In this document: one piece after another, positions 35,154 through 43,990 of the stretch
Layout: every line of letters starts with the position of its first letter
How positions within the stretch are numbered: the first letter of the stretch is position 1
NCBI GenBank assembly: GCA_017511185.1
Contig: JAFWLF010000085.1
Location: 82,556 to 146,555 of the forward strand
Length of the DNA stretch: 64,000 nt
DNA from: RGIG5612 sp017511185
GTDB lineage: Bacteria; Bacillota; Clostridia; Lachnospirales; Lachnospiraceae
Reading direction: 5' to 3'
The notes under the pieces: model-generated
Seen by the model: only the letters and a program-made list of their open reading frames with translations
Told to the model about the DNA's origin: nothing
The model's database searches: none
Translations under genes and position numbers: made by a program

Positions 35154-35456
35154 ATGAACAAAAAAGCAAATGAGATCACAGAGCAGTCCACGTGGCAGGA
35201 ATTGACCGTAGGCTGCGAGATATATGAACCGGGAACATCCCGCCTCACCCTGACCGGTGAGTGGCGGTCCAAGATCCCGGTATGGGATCCGGAAAAATGC
35301 CGGCATTGCATGATGTGCACACCGTTCTGTCCGGACTCCTCCATTCCGGTCACTGCTGGAAAACGGAGTGACTTCGATTACGATCACTGCAAGGGATGCG
35401 GTATCTGTTATACCGTCTGCCCATTCGGCGCGATCGAGTGGAAGGAGGTGCACTGA
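35154..35456 (+). CDS. porD: 2-oxoacid:ferredoxin oxidoreductase, delta (ferredoxin) subunit
   Basis: 100 residues. Two [4Fe-4S] motifs are visible: CRHCMMCTPFCPD and CKGCGICYTVCPF, preceded by the WRSKIPVWDPEKC entry common to PorD. It passes electrons from the catalytic subunits to free ferredoxin. It starts 12 nt after the gamma gene and its stop overlaps the alpha gene start by 1 nt. Confidence 0.92.
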   Translation: MNKKANEITEQSTWQELTVGCEIYEPGTSRLTLTGEWRSKIPVWDPEKCRHCMMCTPFCPDSSIPVTAGKRSDFDYDHCKGCGICYTVCPFGAIEWKEVH

Positions 35457-36655
35457 TGAGCATTCGTGACAGAATGAGCGGTAACGAGGCAATCGCTACG
35501 GCTATGCGTCAGATCAATCCGGATGTTTTTGCAATGTTCCCGATTACCCCGTCCACGGAGATCCCGCAGTATTTTGCGCAGTATGTGGCAGATGGAAAAG
35601 TGGACACGGAATTCATCTGTGTGGAGAGCGAACATTCCTCCATGTCAGCTTGCATTGGTGCAGAAGCAGCGGGTGCGCGGGCAGTCACTGCTACATCATC
35701 GGCTGGGCTTTCCTTTATGAATGAGATGCTGTTTGTGGCAGCATCTGCAAGACTGCCGATCGTACTGGCTGTTGCAAACCGTGCCTTGACCGGACCGATC
35801 AACATCAACCACGATTATTCGGATTCCATGGCAGAACGTGATTCCGGTTTCATCCAGATCTACTCTGAGAACAATCAGGAAGCTTACGATAATTATCTGC
35901 AGGCTCATCGCATCGCAGAGACCGCAGATGTGCGTCTTCCGGTCATGATCTGTGAGGATGGATTTATCACCTCGCATGCACTGGAAAATATCGAGTTAGA
36001 ATCCGATGAAGATGTAAAAGCTTTTGTTGGTGAATATCATCCGGAAGAGTATCTGCTTAAGGCAGAGAATCCGCTGGCAGTGGGACCTTACGGTGTTTCC
36101 AATTACTACATGGAAGCACGTGTGGCGCAGGCTGAGGCTATGAAAAATGCTAAGCGTGCGATCCTGGATGTGGCAGCAGATTTTGAAAAGACATTCAGAA
36201 GAAAATACGGTTTCTTTGAAGAATACAGAATGGATGATGCCGAGATGGCTATCGTGATCATGGGTTCTTCCGCAGGTACTGCAAAAGCAGCAGTTGATGA
36301 ACTGCGCGCAGCTGGTAAAAAAGTTGGACTCATCAAGGTCCGTGTGTTCCGTCCATTCCCTGGTGAAGAGCTGGCAGAAGCATTAAAGAATGTGAAAGCG
36401 GTTGCAGTGATGGACAAGAGCGAAGGCTTTTCTGCAAACGGCGGTCCGTTATTTGCAGAGACGGCAAGCGCCTGCATCAATATGGAGCAGCGGCCGAAAA
36501 TGATCGACATTGTTTTTGGCCTTGGCGGCAGAGACTTTACCGTGGATCACACACGCCGTGTCTTTGCACATTTGGAAAAGATTATTGAGACCGGAGAGAT
36601 CGGTCCGACATATATTCATTTAGGTCAGCGTGATGACAGAAAGGAGGTGCTGTAA
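35456..36655 (+). CDS. porA: 2-oxoacid:ferredoxin oxidoreductase, alpha subunit
   Basis: 399 residues from ATG 35456, which follows AAGGAGGTG; a further upstream ATG in the frame lacks a site. Landmarks: MSGNEAIATAMRQINPDVFA, FPITPSTEIPQYFA, and the conserved HSSMSACIGAEAAGARAVTATSS (in part: MSACIGAEAAGARAVTATSS). This subunit binds the pyrophosphate end of thiamine diphosphate at the interface with beta. It overlaps both neighbouring genes by 1 nt. Confidence 0.94.
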   Translation: MSIRDRMSGNEAIATAMRQINPDVFAMFPITPSTEIPQYFAQYVADGKVDTEFICVESEHSSMSACIGAEAAGARAVTATSSAGLSFMNEMLFVAASARLPIVLAVANRALTGPININHDYSDSMAERDSGFIQIYSENNQEAYDNYLQAHRIAETADVRLPVMICEDGFITSHALENIELESDEDVKAFVGEYHPEEYLLKAENPLAVGPYGVSNYYMEARVAQAEAMKNAKRAILDVAADFEKTFRRKYGFFEEYRMDDAEMAIVIMGSSAGTAKAAVDELRAAGKKVGLIKVRVFRPFPGEELAEALKNVKAVAVMDKSEGFSANGGPLFAETASACINMEQRPKMIDIVFGLGGRDFTVDHTRRVFAHLEKIIETGEIGPTYIHLGQRDDRKEVL

Positions 36656-37584
36656 TGGCTTACAATCTGAAAGAAGAAATGAGCAAAAAAGAACGGTTTG
36701 AAGCCGGGCACCGTCTTTGTGCCGGATGCGGCGCCGGTATTGTCTGCCGTGCGATGATGCGTGCGGTCGATCCGGAAGATCAGGCAGTCATCTGCAACGC
36801 GACCTCCTGCCTGGAAGTATCATCCTTCCAGTATCCGTATACTGCATGGCATGACTCCTACATCCACTCCGCATTTGAAAATGCAGCTGCAACAGCAGCC
36901 GGCGTTGAGAGCGCATACGTGGCGTTAAAGAGAAGAGGAAAGATCGATAAGAACTGCAAGATCATCGCTATAGGCGGTGACGGCGGAACCTATGACATCG
37001 GCTTCCAGTCTCTGTCCGGCGCAATGGAACGCGGCCATGACTTTACTTATTTCTGTTACGATAACGAAGCATACATGAATACTGGTACGCAGCGTTCTTC
37101 TGCAACACCGCGGTTCGCATCGGCAACTACGACGCCGTCCGGCATTGAGTCTGTAGGCAAGAAGCAGAATCAGAAAGACCTGACACAGATCATGGTGGCT
37201 CATGGCAGTCCGTATGTGGCACAGACAACGATGATCGGCACCTTCCAGGATTTCCATGAGAAGGCACACAAGGCGATCTACACAGAGGGACCGACTTTTG
37301 TTAACGTGCTGACGCCTTGTCCGCGTGGCTGGCAGTATCCGCCGGAGATCCTTCCGCAGATCTGCAAGACTGCAGTGGATACCTGCATCTGGCCGCTGTA
37401 TGAAGTAGAAGAGGGCGAGTACCATCTGACGTACAAGCCAAAGAACAAACTTCCGGTGGAAGAGTTTATGAAGCTGCAGGGCAGATTTAAACACTGCTTT
37501 GCTCCTGGCAATGAATGGACCATCGAAGAGGCCCAGAAATATGTAGACCGTAAATGGGAAGAACTTCTGGAAAAATGTAATTAA
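36655..37584 (+). CDS. porB: 2-oxoacid:ferredoxin oxidoreductase, beta subunit
   Basis: 309 residues. The thiamine diphosphate motif is IGGDGGTYDIGFQSLSGAME ending in CYDNEAYMNTGTQRS. The N-terminal cysteines CAGCGAGIVCRAM supply part of the [4Fe-4S] cluster. LTPCPRGWQYPPE in the C-terminal part is typical of PorB. It is the last gene of the operon and is followed by a terminator after a few bases. Confidence 0.94.
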   Translation: MAYNLKEEMSKKERFEAGHRLCAGCGAGIVCRAMMRAVDPEDQAVICNATSCLEVSSFQYPYTAWHDSYIHSAFENAAATAAGVESAYVALKRRGKIDKNCKIIAIGGDGGTYDIGFQSLSGAMERGHDFTYFCYDNEAYMNTGTQRSSATPRFASATTTPSGIESVGKKQNQKDLTQIMVAHGSPYVAQTTMIGTFQDFHEKAHKAIYTEGPTFVNVLTPCPRGWQYPPEILPQICKTAVDTCIWPLYEVEEGEYHLTYKPKNKLPVEEFMKLQGRFKHCFAPGNEWTIEEAQKYVDRKWEELLEKCN

Positions 37585-37587
37585 AAA

Positions 37588-37614
37588 GATTCCCGCCAAT
37601 CGGCGGGGATTTTT
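37588..37614 (+). terminator. Terminator after the por operon
   Basis: GATTCCCGCC pairs with GGCGGGGATT (one G-T pair), then T5. Confidence 0.85.
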
Positions 37615-37676
37615 GATCTGTCTAAATTCTTGCTGAACTTTTACCGGCTTCTTCAGCTGCACGTTCCACTTTACAG

Positions 37677-38930
37677 CTACGGCGCTCCGGCATGTACGAT
37701 GCCGGTATATTTTGCAATCTGCTCATCAAGCGTGACCAGGTTTTCAAGTGAAAGCTTGTGTACGTCATCCAGACCGGAGACCCGTGCGAAGGTTTTCAGT
37801 TCTTCGTTCGAAAGGATCAGGTAGTTTGCGATCCTCTGTGCAGCCTCTTCTATCTTAAGGCGTTCACGCAGCATAGGGTTCTGTGTTGCAATGCCGACCG
37901 GGCAGTATCCGCTTCCGCAGATCCGGTACTGCTGGCAGGCAGCCGCAATTAAAGGAGCTGTTGCAACGGCAATCGCATCGGCACCCATCGCCAGTGCTTT
38001 TGCAAAATCAGCAGAGACACGTAAGCCGCCTGTGATCACTAACGCAATGTCAGACTGAATGCTGTCCAGATATCTGCGTGCACGGGAAAGTGCATAAATA
38101 GTTGGAATAGAAGTAGCCTCACGGAGGAAGAGCGGGCTGGAACCCGTTGCACCGCCGCGTCCATCGATCGTGATAAAGTCCGGTGCTGCAAAGACAGCGT
38201 AAGCAATGTCTTTTTCAATATTGCCAGCCGCCAGCTTAATGCCGATCGGCCGTCCTTCTGAGCGCTCCCTGAGCATATCGACCATCGCCTTCAGGTCCTC
38301 TTTGGAGTTGATCTCCGGGAACTTGCTCGGGCTTTGAATATCTTCGCCCACATTCTTGCCGCGGATGGCTGCAATCTCTTCTGTGACTTTGCTTCCCGGC
38401 AGATGCCCGCCCATGCCAGGCTTTGTACCCTGACCGATCTTGATCTCAATCGCATCCGATGTCTTCAGATTTTCATCCGTGACGCTGTATTTATTCGGAA
38501 TGTATTCGAAAATGTATTTATAGGCAGCCGTTTTTTCTTCCGGCAGGATGCCGCCCTCGCCGCTGCACATAGCAGTCTGTGCTTTGGCTGAACCCATCGC
38601 GAGAGCCGTTTTGATCTCTTTCGATAAAGCGCCGAAAGACATATGGGAAATATAGACCGGGCTTTCTAAGACCATTGGCTGCTTTGCGTTTTTGCCGATG
38701 ATGGTCTGTGTGCTGACAGGATCATCATCATTGAGAGGCGCCGGATCCAGCTGCGCACCGAGCAGCAGGATATCCTCCCATTTTGGAAGCGGGAGCAGTG
38801 TCCCCATTGCAGCATGAAGGGACTCACCCTTCACAGCCATCTCGTGTATCTCTTCCATATACCTGGCGCATTCGTCCTGGCGCACAAGCGATGAATCGTA
38901 AGCAGGCGTTGGTTTTACATTTTCTTTCAT
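37677..38930 (-). CDS. FMN-binding glutamate synthase-like protein
   Basis: 417 residues, the free-standing synthase domain of archaeal-type GltB. FMN-site segments include ISHMSFGALSKEI, EIKIGQGTKPGMGGHLPG, TIDGRGGATGSSP and VITGGLRVSADFAKALAMGADA. The cluster motif C-x5-C-x4-C (CQQYRICGSGYC) follows. Full glutamate synthase needs an amidotransferase and an NAD(P)H subunit, neither of which is nearby, so the actual reaction is uncertain. GGGAGG precedes ATG 38930. It follows the CobL-like gene on the same strand after 66 nt. Confidence 0.87.
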   Translation of the reverse strand: MKENVKPTPAYDSSLVRQDECARYMEEIHEMAVKGESLHAAMGTLLPLPKWEDILLLGAQLDPAPLNDDDPVSTQTIIGKNAKQPMVLESPVYISHMSFGALSKEIKTALAMGSAKAQTAMCSGEGGILPEEKTAAYKYIFEYIPNKYSVTDENLKTSDAIEIKIGQGTKPGMGGHLPGSKVTEEIAAIRGKNVGEDIQSPSKFPEINSKEDLKAMVDMLRERSEGRPIGIKLAAGNIEKDIAYAVFAAPDFITIDGRGGATGSSPLFLREATSIPTIYALSRARRYLDSIQSDIALVITGGLRVSADFAKALAMGADAIAVATAPLIAAACQQYRICGSGYCPVGIATQNPMLRERLKIEEAAQRIANYLILSNEELKTFARVSGLDDVHKLSLENLVTLDEQIAKYTGIVHAGAP

Positions 38931-38996
38931 ATGATTCCTCCCAATAAAACTCCTTTGATTTTGAAAAGGAGCTGCCGCGTGACAGCCCCTTGTTTG

Positions 38997-39902
38997 TTAC
39001 TCTCCGTGGCAGGTGATAAGCCATGGTGCCGGTTGGATATCGAAAGCGCCTTTCGCGTTCATCTTGGAAACCGTGATCTGCGTGATGTCGATTTCTTTCA
39101 AGTCCATTTCCCTGCAGATCTCGTTCATCCGTCCGGCCAGGTTGAAGTCCAGCGTATAGACGACAAACTCCATCTTCGGGTTCAGCTTCAAGAGACATTC
39201 CATCTCCTGTTCCATGCTGGCAGAGCCAACAAGCATGGTCGTGTCCGGGATCGGCAGTCCTTTCATCGACTCTTCATCCACATGATCGATGATGGTGATG
39301 TTGTTGACGCCGAACAGGTTCACGTTATCTTCCAGCGTTTTGCCATCGCGCTTATTGTATTCCACAGCGATGATGGAGCCTTCTCCATTATGAAGAGCAG
39401 CCTCAATGGCGATGGATTCTGCAGAAATGATACAGAGGTTTTTGCCTTCCGTGATCTCCATCTTGGAAAGGATCACGGCACGGATCTCAGAACCGACGTA
39501 ATGAACGGAACCAGAGGCAAAGACCTGATTGTCCATACCAAACTTGTAGGTATTGCGCGCCTTCGGATTAACGATCAGCATGCCGGCCGATGCATTGATC
39601 CCGCGGTTGATCATATCGTAGACTTTGTTTTCTTTGATAGGACCGGATGGATCGGACCCCTCGTTGTAAACGACGGTGCACTCGCCAAGTCCTGCATTGA
39701 ACATCCGATAGAAAATATCCGGATGACCAGCCTCTGTAAATACCAGCACGTGCCGGTGCGATTCTACGGTAGGAATCAGGTTTTTGTTTTTCCTGGTGAT
39801 GTCAAGGATCTTTACTTTCTCCAGATCCACATCGTAGTTATCGTTGAAATAATTCAGCCAGTCTAATATATGCGTATTGGTAAAAAGATTATTTGTATTC
39901 AT
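38997..39902 (-). CDS. CobL/CbiE-CbiT-like protein with degenerate methyltransferase motif
   Basis: 301 residues from ATG 39902, 8 nt after AGGAG; a longer open frame lacks a site. The order of segments matches the joined CbiE-CbiT precorrin methylases: an N-terminal half with ECTVVYNEGSDPSGPIKEN and INASAGMLIVNPKA, then VHYVGSEIRAVILSKMEI, then VEYNKRDGKTLEDNVNLFG and the terminal ITQITVSKMNAKGAFDIQPA. The SAM-binding loop that in CbiT is Gly-rich reads here CIISAESIAIEAA, with no glycines. No cobalamin genes are near. It may have lost methylation and gained another role; co-transcription with the GltB-like gene is likely. Confidence 0.65.
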   Translation of the reverse strand: MNTNNLFTNTHILDWLNYFNDNYDVDLEKVKILDITRKNKNLIPTVESHRHVLVFTEAGHPDIFYRMFNAGLGECTVVYNEGSDPSGPIKENKVYDMINRGINASAGMLIVNPKARNTYKFGMDNQVFASGSVHYVGSEIRAVILSKMEITEGKNLCIISAESIAIEAALHNGEGSIIAVEYNKRDGKTLEDNVNLFGVNNITIIDHVDEESMKGLPIPDTTMLVGSASMEQEMECLLKLNPKMEFVVYTLDFNLAGRMNEICREMDLKEIDITQITVSKMNAKGAFDIQPAPWLITCHGE

Positions 39903-40106
39903 GACCATTCTCCTAAAACCGCGCGGCGATGCGGCACGCGCATAATTCATTACTATAATACCATAAAGGGGCATAGTGGAGAAACTTTTTTGTGATTTCA
40001 CTATCCTTGCAAGAAACAATCGTCCATGATACGATGCGCAAAAGATTGTGATGCATTACACAAAAACAATGATGCGTGTAAGAGATTGAAATAACAGGAG
40101 AGAGAA

Positions 40107-40352
40107 ATGCAGGAAATACTGATCAATCGAGTCTATAAACATTTTAAAGGCGACTACTATCTGGTAGTGGATTTCGCGCGCCATTCCGAGACGGATGAAA
40201 CATACGTTGTCTATCGGAGACTGTACGGGGACGGCAGCCTGTGGATCCGCCCGTACGATATGTTCGCCAGCGAAGTGGACCACAACAAATATCCGGATGT
40301 CAAACAGAAATACCGCTTTGAGCTGCAGGAGATTGAAAGCGTAGCAAAGTAA
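40107..40352 (+). CDS. DUF1653 protein
   Basis: 81 residues. The sequence INRVYKHFKGDYYLVVDFA, HSETDETYVVYRRLYGDGSL and IRPYDMF matches DUF1653, small soluble proteins of unknown function found throughout Clostridia and Proteobacteria. AGGAGAGAG before ATG 40107. Confidence 0.9.
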   Translation: MQEILINRVYKHFKGDYYLVVDFARHSETDETYVVYRRLYGDGSLWIRPYDMFASEVDHNKYPDVKQKYRFELQEIESVAK

Positions 40353-40389
40353 TTGAGATGCAAAGTAACTAAGCAGCAAGGAAACAGAA

Positions 40390-40767
40390 GTGGAACAGTC
40401 AGGAATGCAGGACTTTCAGAACATTGATGTCCGCATGAAAACGCATATCGTGCGCGTCGTGAATGATGAAGCGCTGATGCAGACTCTGAATGAAGGAAAA
40501 CACAGAGCCGCGAAGTCTCTTGCGCAAAAAATCCTGAATGATTATCAGCAGCAGTTCGGTGAGGAACTGCAGATCAGTATGCGTTCCCTGGCCTGTGAGA
40601 TCTACTGGCATTATTACGTGCTGAAAAAAGCTATTGCCATCGAGCAGCGGTTTGGCAAAAAGAAATTTACCAGCTGGCTGATCCGGCATATCGATGTGAG
40701 TGACTGCGGGGAAAAGAAAGAGGATACCAACCGCTGGGTTTGGGACCTGCTGTCGATCGTATTCTAA
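40390..40767 (+). CDS. Hypothetical soluble protein (GTG start)
   Basis: 125 residues. The first codon is GTG at 40390, 8 nt after AAGGAA; ATG 40405 is an alternative. The protein is helical and charged, with NEGKHRAAKSLAQKILNDY and LACEIYWHYYVLKKAIAIEQ as conspicuous helices, and no signal or membrane segment. It probably shares a transcript with the DUF1653 gene 37 nt upstream. I do not recognise the family. Confidence 0.68.
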   Translation: MEQSGMQDFQNIDVRMKTHIVRVVNDEALMQTLNEGKHRAAKSLAQKILNDYQQQFGEELQISMRSLACEIYWHYYVLKKAIAIEQRFGKKKFTSWLIRHIDVSDCGEKKEDTNRWVWDLLSIVF

Positions 40768-40768
40768 C

Positions 40769-40800
40769 AAAAAAATCCCCTCATCTATGTGATGAGGGGA
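40769..40800 (-). terminator. Terminator of the second molybdopterin operon
   Basis: TCCCCTCATC and GATGAGGGGA form a 10-bp stem with loop TATGT; read on the minus strand it is followed by T7. On the plus strand the tail (TTGATT) is weaker but could still help end the gene at 40767. Confidence 0.85.
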
Positions 40801-40808
40801 TTGATTAT

Positions 40809-41642
40809 TTAGTCGAATAATGTTCTTGCTTTCGGATAATGCAGAACAGGTCCTTCCAGACAGACATAAGTCTCATTGATCTTGCAGTGTCCGCATTTGC
40901 CTACGGCACAGCTCATCTTTCTCTCAAAGGATACCCAGATCTTATCTTCCGGTACACCTAACTTCATACATTCCAGAGCGGAGAAGTGCATCATTGGCGG
41001 CGGGCCGACGATCGCTACATTGTAATTGTCGCCAAAAGAATCAAATGGGACTTTGCTGATGTGTGCCGTTACCATGCCGGTTTCAAAGCCTGGCGCCTCG
41101 GAGGCGTCCAGCGTATAGATCGTGTGGAATTTCTCTGCCTTCGACCATTTTTCACGCTCTTCATTAAACAATGCGCCGCTGACATCCTTAAAACCGGAGA
41201 TCAGATACAGCGATGCGATCTGATCCGGGTTATTGTAGAAATAGTTCAGTGTGGTCCGGACCGGTGCCAGTCCGGTACCGCCGCTGATGATCAGGAGATG
41301 ATGATCTTCTCCGGCGAATGTTTCTTCCACCGGCCACCAGTGTCCATAAGGCCCGCGAAGGAACAGTGTGCTGCCCTCGCGCAGATCAAAGACACCCTGC
41401 GTCAGACGGCCGACTTTTCGGATGGTAAATTCCACGTAGCCGTCACCTTTGCCGCTGATAGAGATCGGTGCTTCACCAACCTTTGGAATGGAGAGCATGC
41501 AGAACTGACCATTATGTGTTGGTTTATCGAAAGCCACACGGAAGGTGAACTCTGCCTGTGTCTCATGCGTAACGCTTAAGATCTTGTGCGGCTCCGGTTT
41601 CATTATATTGACCATAGTATCAAATTGTTGTTGTTCGTTCAT
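40809..41642 (-). CDS. asrB: AsrB-like FAD/NAD(P)-binding subunit
   Basis: 277 residues of the ferredoxin-NADP reductase group. FAD/NAD landmarks: GQFCMLSIPKVGEAPIS, LFLRGPYGHWWPVE, LLIISGGTGLAPVRTTLNYF and VAIVGPPPMMHF. The C-terminal [2Fe-2S] motif is CAVGKCGHCKINETYVC, as in anaerobic sulfite reductase subunit B and related hydrogenase subunits. It should pass electrons between NAD(P)H and the Fe-S subunit encoded just upstream. No asrC follows, so sulfite reduction is not supported; the operon instead contains a molybdopterin enzyme. Confidence 0.88.
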   Translation of the reverse strand: MNEQQQFDTMVNIMKPEPHKILSVTHETQAEFTFRVAFDKPTHNGQFCMLSIPKVGEAPISISGKGDGYVEFTIRKVGRLTQGVFDLREGSTLFLRGPYGHWWPVEETFAGEDHHLLIISGGTGLAPVRTTLNYFYNNPDQIASLYLISGFKDVSGALFNEEREKWSKAEKFHTIYTLDASEAPGFETGMVTAHISKVPFDSFGDNYNVAIVGPPPMMHFSALECMKLGVPEDKIWVSFERKMSCAVGKCGHCKINETYVCLEGPVLHYPKARTLFD

Positions 41643-42674
41643 TTATTTCTCCAGTTTTTCTATTTCTTTTGTCAGGTCATTGACGGTATCAAAGAAGGAA
41701 ATTTGCCTTGGACACCGCATATCGCATCTTCCGCAGCCGACACACATGTTTTCCTTGCCGAACCGTGCAGCAAAATCGTAATACTTGTGGAAGACTTTAA
41801 ACCGCATATTGGCACCCTGTGTTTTCCGGGAACGTGCGCCGCCCGCGGTCTCCGTAAAGTTCGGGATCATGCAGGAAGACCAGACACGTCTGCGCTCGCC
41901 GTCCGGCTTGCCTTCTTCGTAAATAATATCGGATGTATCAAAGCAGCTGCAGGTTCCGCAGACGGTGTTGCATCCGCCGCATCCGATGCATCGCTCATCA
42001 AACTGAGTCCAGTATTCCATGTCGCTGATGGCTTTCAGATTAGCGCGGCTGATATCCGGGGCATGCATGACTTTCTTATTTTCTTTTACAAATTCCGGCT
42101 TGAAGTCGATCACCGTATCATTTCCGCAAGCACTTTCAAAGTATGATGCAAACGCAGGATCTTTGATCTCTACATAAGTATCTCCTGCGGTTCCGTCGTC
42201 CTTTTTCTCAAAACGGAACGCCATGCAGTAGTCATCCGTCTGATTGCTTCCCATAGAAACACAGAAACAGTTCTCAAAACTTTCTTTGCATTCCAGAAGA
42301 GCGAAGAAAACTAATTTGCGCATCCTTGCATAATAGAAGTCCGGATTTCCATTCTCCAAAAAGATTGTATCCAGACGGCGGATGGCATTGATGTCGCACG
42401 GCCGTGCAATGATCAGGATCTTCCGTTCATCTGTAAGCTGTTCTTCTTCCACTGTATCTGAGCGGAAGTACATCATGACCTGAGAGATTGGGTAATAAGC
42501 TTCCTTTGTGGAGAAGTCACTTTGACGGTCGGTTACGATCTCCGAGACCGAACTGATCTGAGAAAAACGTACATTCTTTTTTGCTTTATCCCACTTAGGT
42601 GCAAAGACCCGGTATTCCTTTGAAAGCGCATCCAGTATGCCATCCATTGTGAGAGCGTTAAGTTTATATCCCAT
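41643..42674 (-). CDS. asrA: AsrA-like iron-sulfur subunit
   Basis: 343 residues. The N-terminal 220 residues match the AsrA domain (ILIARPCDINAIRRLDTIFL; FFALLECKESFENCFC). Two C-terminal [4Fe-4S] motifs follow: CIGCGGCNTVCGTCSC and CVGCGRCDMRCPRQ. It connects the flavin subunit to the rest of the complex. The start of asrB follows its stop with no gap. Here it appears to feed the Mo/Fe-S subunits upstream in the operon rather than a sirohaem sulfite reductase. Confidence 0.88.
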   Translation of the reverse strand: MGYKLNALTMDGILDALSKEYRVFAPKWDKAKKNVRFSQISSVSEIVTDRQSDFSTKEAYYPISQVMMYFRSDTVEEEQLTDERKILIIARPCDINAIRRLDTIFLENGNPDFYYARMRKLVFFALLECKESFENCFCVSMGSNQTDDYCMAFRFEKKDDGTAGDTYVEIKDPAFASYFESACGNDTVIDFKPEFVKENKKVMHAPDISRANLKAISDMEYWTQFDERCIGCGGCNTVCGTCSCFDTSDIIYEEGKPDGERRRVWSSCMIPNFTETAGGARSRKTQGANMRFKVFHKYYDFAARFGKENMCVGCGRCDMRCPRQISFFDTVNDLTKEIEKLEK

Positions 42675-42683
42675 TGTCTTTAC

Positions 42684-43361
42684 CTATGCGCGAAAGAATG
42701 CCTGCTCAGCTTCCATAAAGCCCATGGTCATTCGCGCGACTCCTTTGTAAAAATCTCTTTCTGTGTATTTATAAATATCAGCTGCAAACTGCGCTGCCCA
42801 GTTGATCAGGTGTGTTTGGAAGAACTCGCACTGCTGTTTACGCAGATCATCTGCAGTGGCTTCATCTGCTGCGTCAGATTCCTCTTTCAGCAGCTCTGCC
42901 ATAAAGTTAAGTTCCAGACCAATGTGGTCTTCCATGATCTTGAACATATCCTCCCGCATGGTCAGCCCCTTTGACGCATACAGTGCAGAAAGGTTCATCT
43001 GCAGGCTGCCTCCGAAAGCGCTGTCAAAACCGGTATAGATGGATTCATAAGGAAAAGCTGCTTTTCCTGCGGCATCACCGGCTGCCAGAAAGACTTTCGC
43101 ATAATCAGCTGCCAGATCTTCCAGCAGGGCATGGACTTCTTCTTCCGACTTTCCTTCGAAACCAGCCAGGTAGGATTCGATCAGACGGAAGCCGGCGTTC
43201 AGATCCTGCTGCCAAGGTGTATTTGTTTCCGGGAAGGCCGGGAATGTCATCTTCTGCATGGAGGCGAGCATAGCTTCGTCAATCTCCTGAATGAAAACGG
43301 AGGCAAGGAAACGGTACATCCATTCCCGGTATTGATTCAGTTCTTTCATTTCTTTATTCAT
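42684..43361 (-). CDS. TorD/DmsD-family molybdoenzyme chaperone
   Basis: 225 residues, all helical. The segments REWMYRFLASVFIQEID, DLAADYAKVFLAAGD and FPYESIYTGFDSAFGG are typical of TorD/NarJ-like chaperones that help insert the molybdenum cofactor into their partner. The partner is the Mo subunit two genes upstream. It overlaps the Fe-S subunit gene by 8 nt. Confidence 0.88.
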   Translation of the reverse strand: MNKEMKELNQYREWMYRFLASVFIQEIDEAMLASMQKMTFPAFPETNTPWQQDLNAGFRLIESYLAGFEGKSEEEVHALLEDLAADYAKVFLAAGDAAGKAAFPYESIYTGFDSAFGGSLQMNLSALYASKGLTMREDMFKIMEDHIGLELNFMAELLKEESDAADEATADDLRKQQCEFFQTHLINWAAQFAADIYKYTERDFYKGVARMTMGFMEAEQAFFRA

Positions 43362-43980
43362 CTAACGTACCTTCCTTCAGTGCTTTCTCAAATGTATAAG
43401 GCATCATGTCGATCCACTTTGCGTTCTTCAGAATGAAGCGGCCGGAAGGCTGATTGCCAAAACGGTCCGGCAGCGTATAGACATGTCCTTCGTTTTCTGC
43501 AAGCAGACGGGATACTTCGCTGTCCGGGTCATCGATGTCGCCAAAGTGGAGTGCACCGCCGGCGCAGTTTCTGACACAGGCAGGTTCCAGACCTTCTTCC
43601 CGACGCTCGGCGCAGAGAGTGCATTTGTCCATGATGCGCATTTCCTGATTGTAACTGTTGCAGTGGAACGGGCATGCATTCATGCAGGCACGGCAGCCGA
43701 TGCAGACATCCGGATCGATCGTGACCACACCATCCTCGTCATTCTTCATACATGCGGAGGTAGGGCAGACCTTTGTGCAGGCCGGATCTTTGCATTGCTG
43801 ACACATCACCGGCAGATAGTACATTTCCAGATCCGGAAACGTACCGGTCGGGCCCATGGTATATAACGTACTGCGCGATCTTCCGAGCGCAATATTATGT
43901 TCCGTCTTACAGGCAATCTGACATCCGCCTTTACATCCGATGCAGCGGTCTACTTCCACTACAATTGCTAACTGACTCAT
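43354..43980 (-). CDS. 4Fe-4S dicluster subunit of molybdopterin oxidoreductase 2
   Basis: 208 residues of the DmsB/PsrB type with four cysteine groups: CIGCKGGCQIAC, CQQCKDPACTKVC, CIGCRACMNAC and CTLC...CVRNC. It relays electrons to the Mo subunit, whose gene lies 10 nt upstream. No membrane anchor subunit is encoded, so the complex is soluble. Confidence 0.93.
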   Translation of the reverse strand: MSQLAIVVEVDRCIGCKGGCQIACKTEHNIALGRSRSTLYTMGPTGTFPDLEMYYLPVMCQQCKDPACTKVCPTSACMKNDEDGVVTIDPDVCIGCRACMNACPFHCNSYNQEMRIMDKCTLCAERREEGLEPACVRNCAGGALHFGDIDDPDSEVSRLLAENEGHVYTLPDRFGNQPSGRFILKNAKWIDMMPYTFEKALKEGTLDE

Positions 43981-43990
43981 CGCACACCTC

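Noticed and set aside
39903..40106. Structured leader in the gap before the DUF1653 gene
   Set aside because: Only short, imperfect inverted repeats are visible and none has a T run or a consistent stem.
40809..42674. Anaerobic sulfite reductase (asrABC)
   Set aside because: No sirohaem subunit asrC is present; the neighbours are molybdopterin subunits and a TorD chaperone.
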